64,000 nt of DNA from Myxococcus virescens (GTDB lineage: Bacteria; Myxococcota; Myxococcia; Myxococcales; Myxococcaceae): positions 366,035 to 430,034 of the forward strand of contig NZ_FNAJ01000007.1 of assembly GCF_900101905.1 (NCBI RefSeq). The letters are read 5' to 3'. The position numbers and the translations under genes were made by a program. The stretch's first letter is position 1; every line of letters starts with the position of its first letter. The notes beneath the pieces are model-generated. The model saw nothing but the letters and a program-made list of their open reading frames with translations. It made no database searches and had not been told where the DNA came from. Below, one piece after another: positions 61,801 to 64,000 of the stretch.

Positions 61801-64000
61801 CGCATCGAGGCGATGCTCCAGGCGGCGGGCCCCCTGGGTGGCAGGGCGGCATCCGAGGTGATGTTCCGCATCGACCGCGCGGGTGAGCTGCCGCTGTCCG
61901 TGGTGCAGGAACGCGTCTGGCGGATGGAGCAGCTCGACCCGGGCAACCCGTCCCTCAACATGCCCCTGGCGGTGCGCATCTCAGGCGCGCTGGATGTCCC
62001 GATCCTGGAGCGGAGCATCAACGAAGTCATCCGCCGGCATGAGATGCTCCGCGCGACGTACCGCGTGGACGACGGGCGTGTGCGCCAGCGGTTCTCCGCC
62101 GAGGTCCGCATCCAGGTGCCCGTGGTGGACCTGCGTTCCCATGGGGGTGACCGGGAGGCGGAGGCGCTGCGGCTGGCATTGGACGAGGCGGTGCGGCCGT
62201 TCTCCCTGGAGCACGGGCCCATCGTCCGCGCCAGTCTGCTGCGACTGGCGGAGACGGAGCACCTGATGTTGCTCACGGTGCATCACATCGCCTCGGACAC
62301 GCTGTCCATGGTGGCTTTCTTTCGTGAGGCCGCGGCGAACTATCAGGCGTTCCTCGCGGGGCAGCCCGCTCCGCTGCCGGAGCTGGCGGTGCAGTACGTG
62401 GACGCGGCGGCCTGGGAGCGCCGATCGCTCGCGGGTGGAACACTGGCGGCCCAGGAGGCGTACTGGCGCGAGGTGCTGGCGGACCTGCCTCCGTCATTGG
62501 CGCTGGCGGCGGACCGGCCGCGAGGGGCCGACCTGCGGCTGCGTGGTGCCCGCTTCCCGGTGGCCTTCTCGCGTGAGCTCAGCGCGGCGTTGATGGGCTT
62601 CAGTCAGCGCGAGGGAGTGACGCCCTTCATGACGCTGCTGGCGGCCCTGGCGGCGGTGCTCGCCCGGTACTCAGGGCGCGAGGACATCGTGGTGGGGACG
62701 CCGGTGGGCAACCGCGCCCGTGGCGAGCTGGAGCCTCTCATCGGCTTCGTGGCCCATGCGATGGCGCTGCGCACCGACCTGTCGGGTGACCCGTCGTTCC
62801 GAGAGCTGGTGGCGCGTGCTCGTGAGACGACGGTCGGCGCGTCCAGTCACCAGGACGTCCCCTTCGAGCACCTGCTGCCGTTGGTGGCCTCCGGCAGGGA
62901 CCCGGCACGCTCGCGGCTGTGTGACGCGGCGCTGGTGCTGCACGCGCACGTCACCACGGCGCCGCCCTCCGTGGCGGGCCTGGACATGCAGTTGGTGGAG
63001 GTGCCGGGAACGCCCGCGCAGTTCGGTGCCACGCTCGGTGAGCTGACGCTGCTGCTGAATGAGAGCGAGCGCGGCGGCTTCCACGGTTTCATCGAGTACG
63101 CCACCGACCTCTACGACGAGCCGCGCATCGCGCGCCTGTCGGCCCACCTCCAGACGTTGCTGGGGGCGGCCCTCGCGAACCCGGACCTTCGCGTGTCACG
63201 GATGCCGCTGGCGGCACCGGAGGAACGGAGCGCCGCTGCGAGGGGACCTGCGTCCTCGGTGCAGCGCCTCCAGGCCGAGGGCCTCGCGGTTTCCAGCATG
63301 TCGCCCGCCGGTGGGCCGTCGAGCATCGGGCATCGAGACTTCGCAGACGCGGCTGTCCAGGCTCGATTCGCGTCGTGGGTGAAGCGGACACCGGACGCTG
63401 TGGCCATCTGCATGGGTGAACGCCGCCTGTCGTGGCGGGAGCTGTCGGAAAGGGCCCGAGGTCTCGCGGCCCGGTTGAAGCAAGAGGGCGTGGGCAGGGA
63501 CGTGCCGGTGGCGGTGCGCGTCACGCCATCCGTGGAGTCGGTCATCGCGCTTTGGGGCGTGCTGGAGGCGGGAGGCGCGTGTCTGCCCGTGTCGGCCGGT
63601 GAGGTCGCGGAGCTGGCGTCCCTGCTGCCCGCGCAAGGACCTCGGTTGTTGCTGGTTCCTCGGACGGAGGACGTGCCGTCGTTGCCGAAGGGACTCCGCG
63701 CCGTCGCGGTGGACTCCGTCGATTCGAGCGCGGATGCGATGGAGCCCGTGCCCGGGGAGCGGCTGGCCTTCATCGTTCCGGCGCCCGAAGCGCTGGGAGG
63801 ACACGGCCGGGTCATGCTGAGCCACCGCAACGTGGCGCACGTGTTGGCCTCACTGGATGCCCGGACGGGCGCGGGCGAGGGGGGCGTGTGGTTGGCGGTG
63901 GGTGGTCCTTCGGCTGACCCGTCGGGACTGGACCTGCTGTGGGCACTGGCGCGTGGGATGCGCGTCGTCCTTCCACCCGAGCAGCTCGCCGCGCGCTTCG
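58834..64000 (+). CDS. Hybrid PKS-NRPS, KS-AT-ACP-C-A (degenerate A), 3' end outside the window
   Basis: Visible for 1722 residues. KS (12-440) has TACSTG, with Gly after the usual CST (Cys near 183). AT has GHSFGEY near 627 and malonyl-type HAFH near 724. ACP has LGGNSL near 952. A C domain starts near 1020; its motif reads HHIASDT, with Thr where Gly is usual. An adenylation domain starts near 1508 but is degenerate: the segment that should read Y-T-S-G-S-T-G-x-P-K-G (near 1648) reads FIVPAPEALGGHGR, and the L-D-P-x-Y-P loop is lost. Its S-G-L-D-L-L-W-A-L-A-R-G continuation matches the place where the Gly A domain of the preceding gene takes its monooxygenase insert. The ATG overlaps the NRPS stop (ATGGCTGA, 58834-58841) with GAGGGA upstream, so translation is coupled and the chain passes from the Val-like module to this KS. 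Confidence 0.94.

Overview
The window is a high-GC, strongly third-position-GC-biased stretch almost wholly occupied by one very large hybrid NRPS/PKS biosynthetic gene cluster. Single-module PKS proteins, luciferase-like monooxygenase domains built into NRPS adenylation domains, and the general style of the proteins suggest a myxobacterium (Myxococcus, Corallococcus or Archangium group). That assignment is an inference; no rRNA or housekeeping gene is present. Eighteen protein genes are supported, two of them cut by the window edges. I see no tRNA, rRNA, CRISPR array, insertion sequence, transporter, phosphopantetheinyl transferase or dedicated regulator.

Layout. (1) 1-13267, minus strand: a KS-AT-KR-ACP PKS followed by an NRPS (C-A-PCP-C-A-PCP-C-A...) that runs off the left edge. 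Its second A domain carries a textbook glutamine code; the first is valine-like. (2) 13268-13780: a 513-bp divergent promoter region. (3) 13781-21560, plus strand: KS-AT-KR-ACP, then KS-AT-ACP. (4) 21663-30802: an accessory block with a FemAB/GNAT-like acyltransferase, a GST-like protein, a LanB-like (lantibiotic dehydratase N-domain) protein, a circularly permuted ATP-grasp-like protein, a JmjC/cupin oxygenase, a muconolactone-isomerase-like small protein, a type II thioesterase and a GT4 glycosyltransferase. (5) 30837-41396, minus strand: KS-AT-ACP, KS-AT-KR-ACP, a free-standing luciferase-like monooxygenase and a second ATP-grasp-like paralogue. (6) 41688-64000, plus strand: a 5717-residue NRPS that starts with a fatty acyl-AMP ligase and ACP, followed by a translationally coupled KS-AT-ACP-C-A protein cut by the right edge.

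How it probably works. The fatty acyl-AMP ligase loads a lipid starter. The large NRPS then adds Gly (by a module with a built-in monooxygenase), D-Ser (Ser code plus an epimerase), an aliphatic residue and a Val-like residue, and hands the chain to a malonyl-type PKS module. Further PKS modules, alternating KS-AT-KR-ACP and KS-AT-ACP, extend it, and Val-like and Gln residues are added by the left-hand NRPS. No DH or ER domain is visible, and two of the three KR domains have lost the catalytic Tyr. The expected product is therefore a lipopeptide-polyketide rich in keto or hydroxyl groups. Protein order between the separate transcription units cannot be fixed from the sequence, and no chain-releasing domain lies inside the window.

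The least conventional parts are the LanB-like protein with its paired ATP-grasp-like paralogues inside an NRPS/PKS cluster, with no precursor-peptide gene beside them, and the degenerate A domain at the right edge, which looks like a scaffold for a second embedded monooxygenase.
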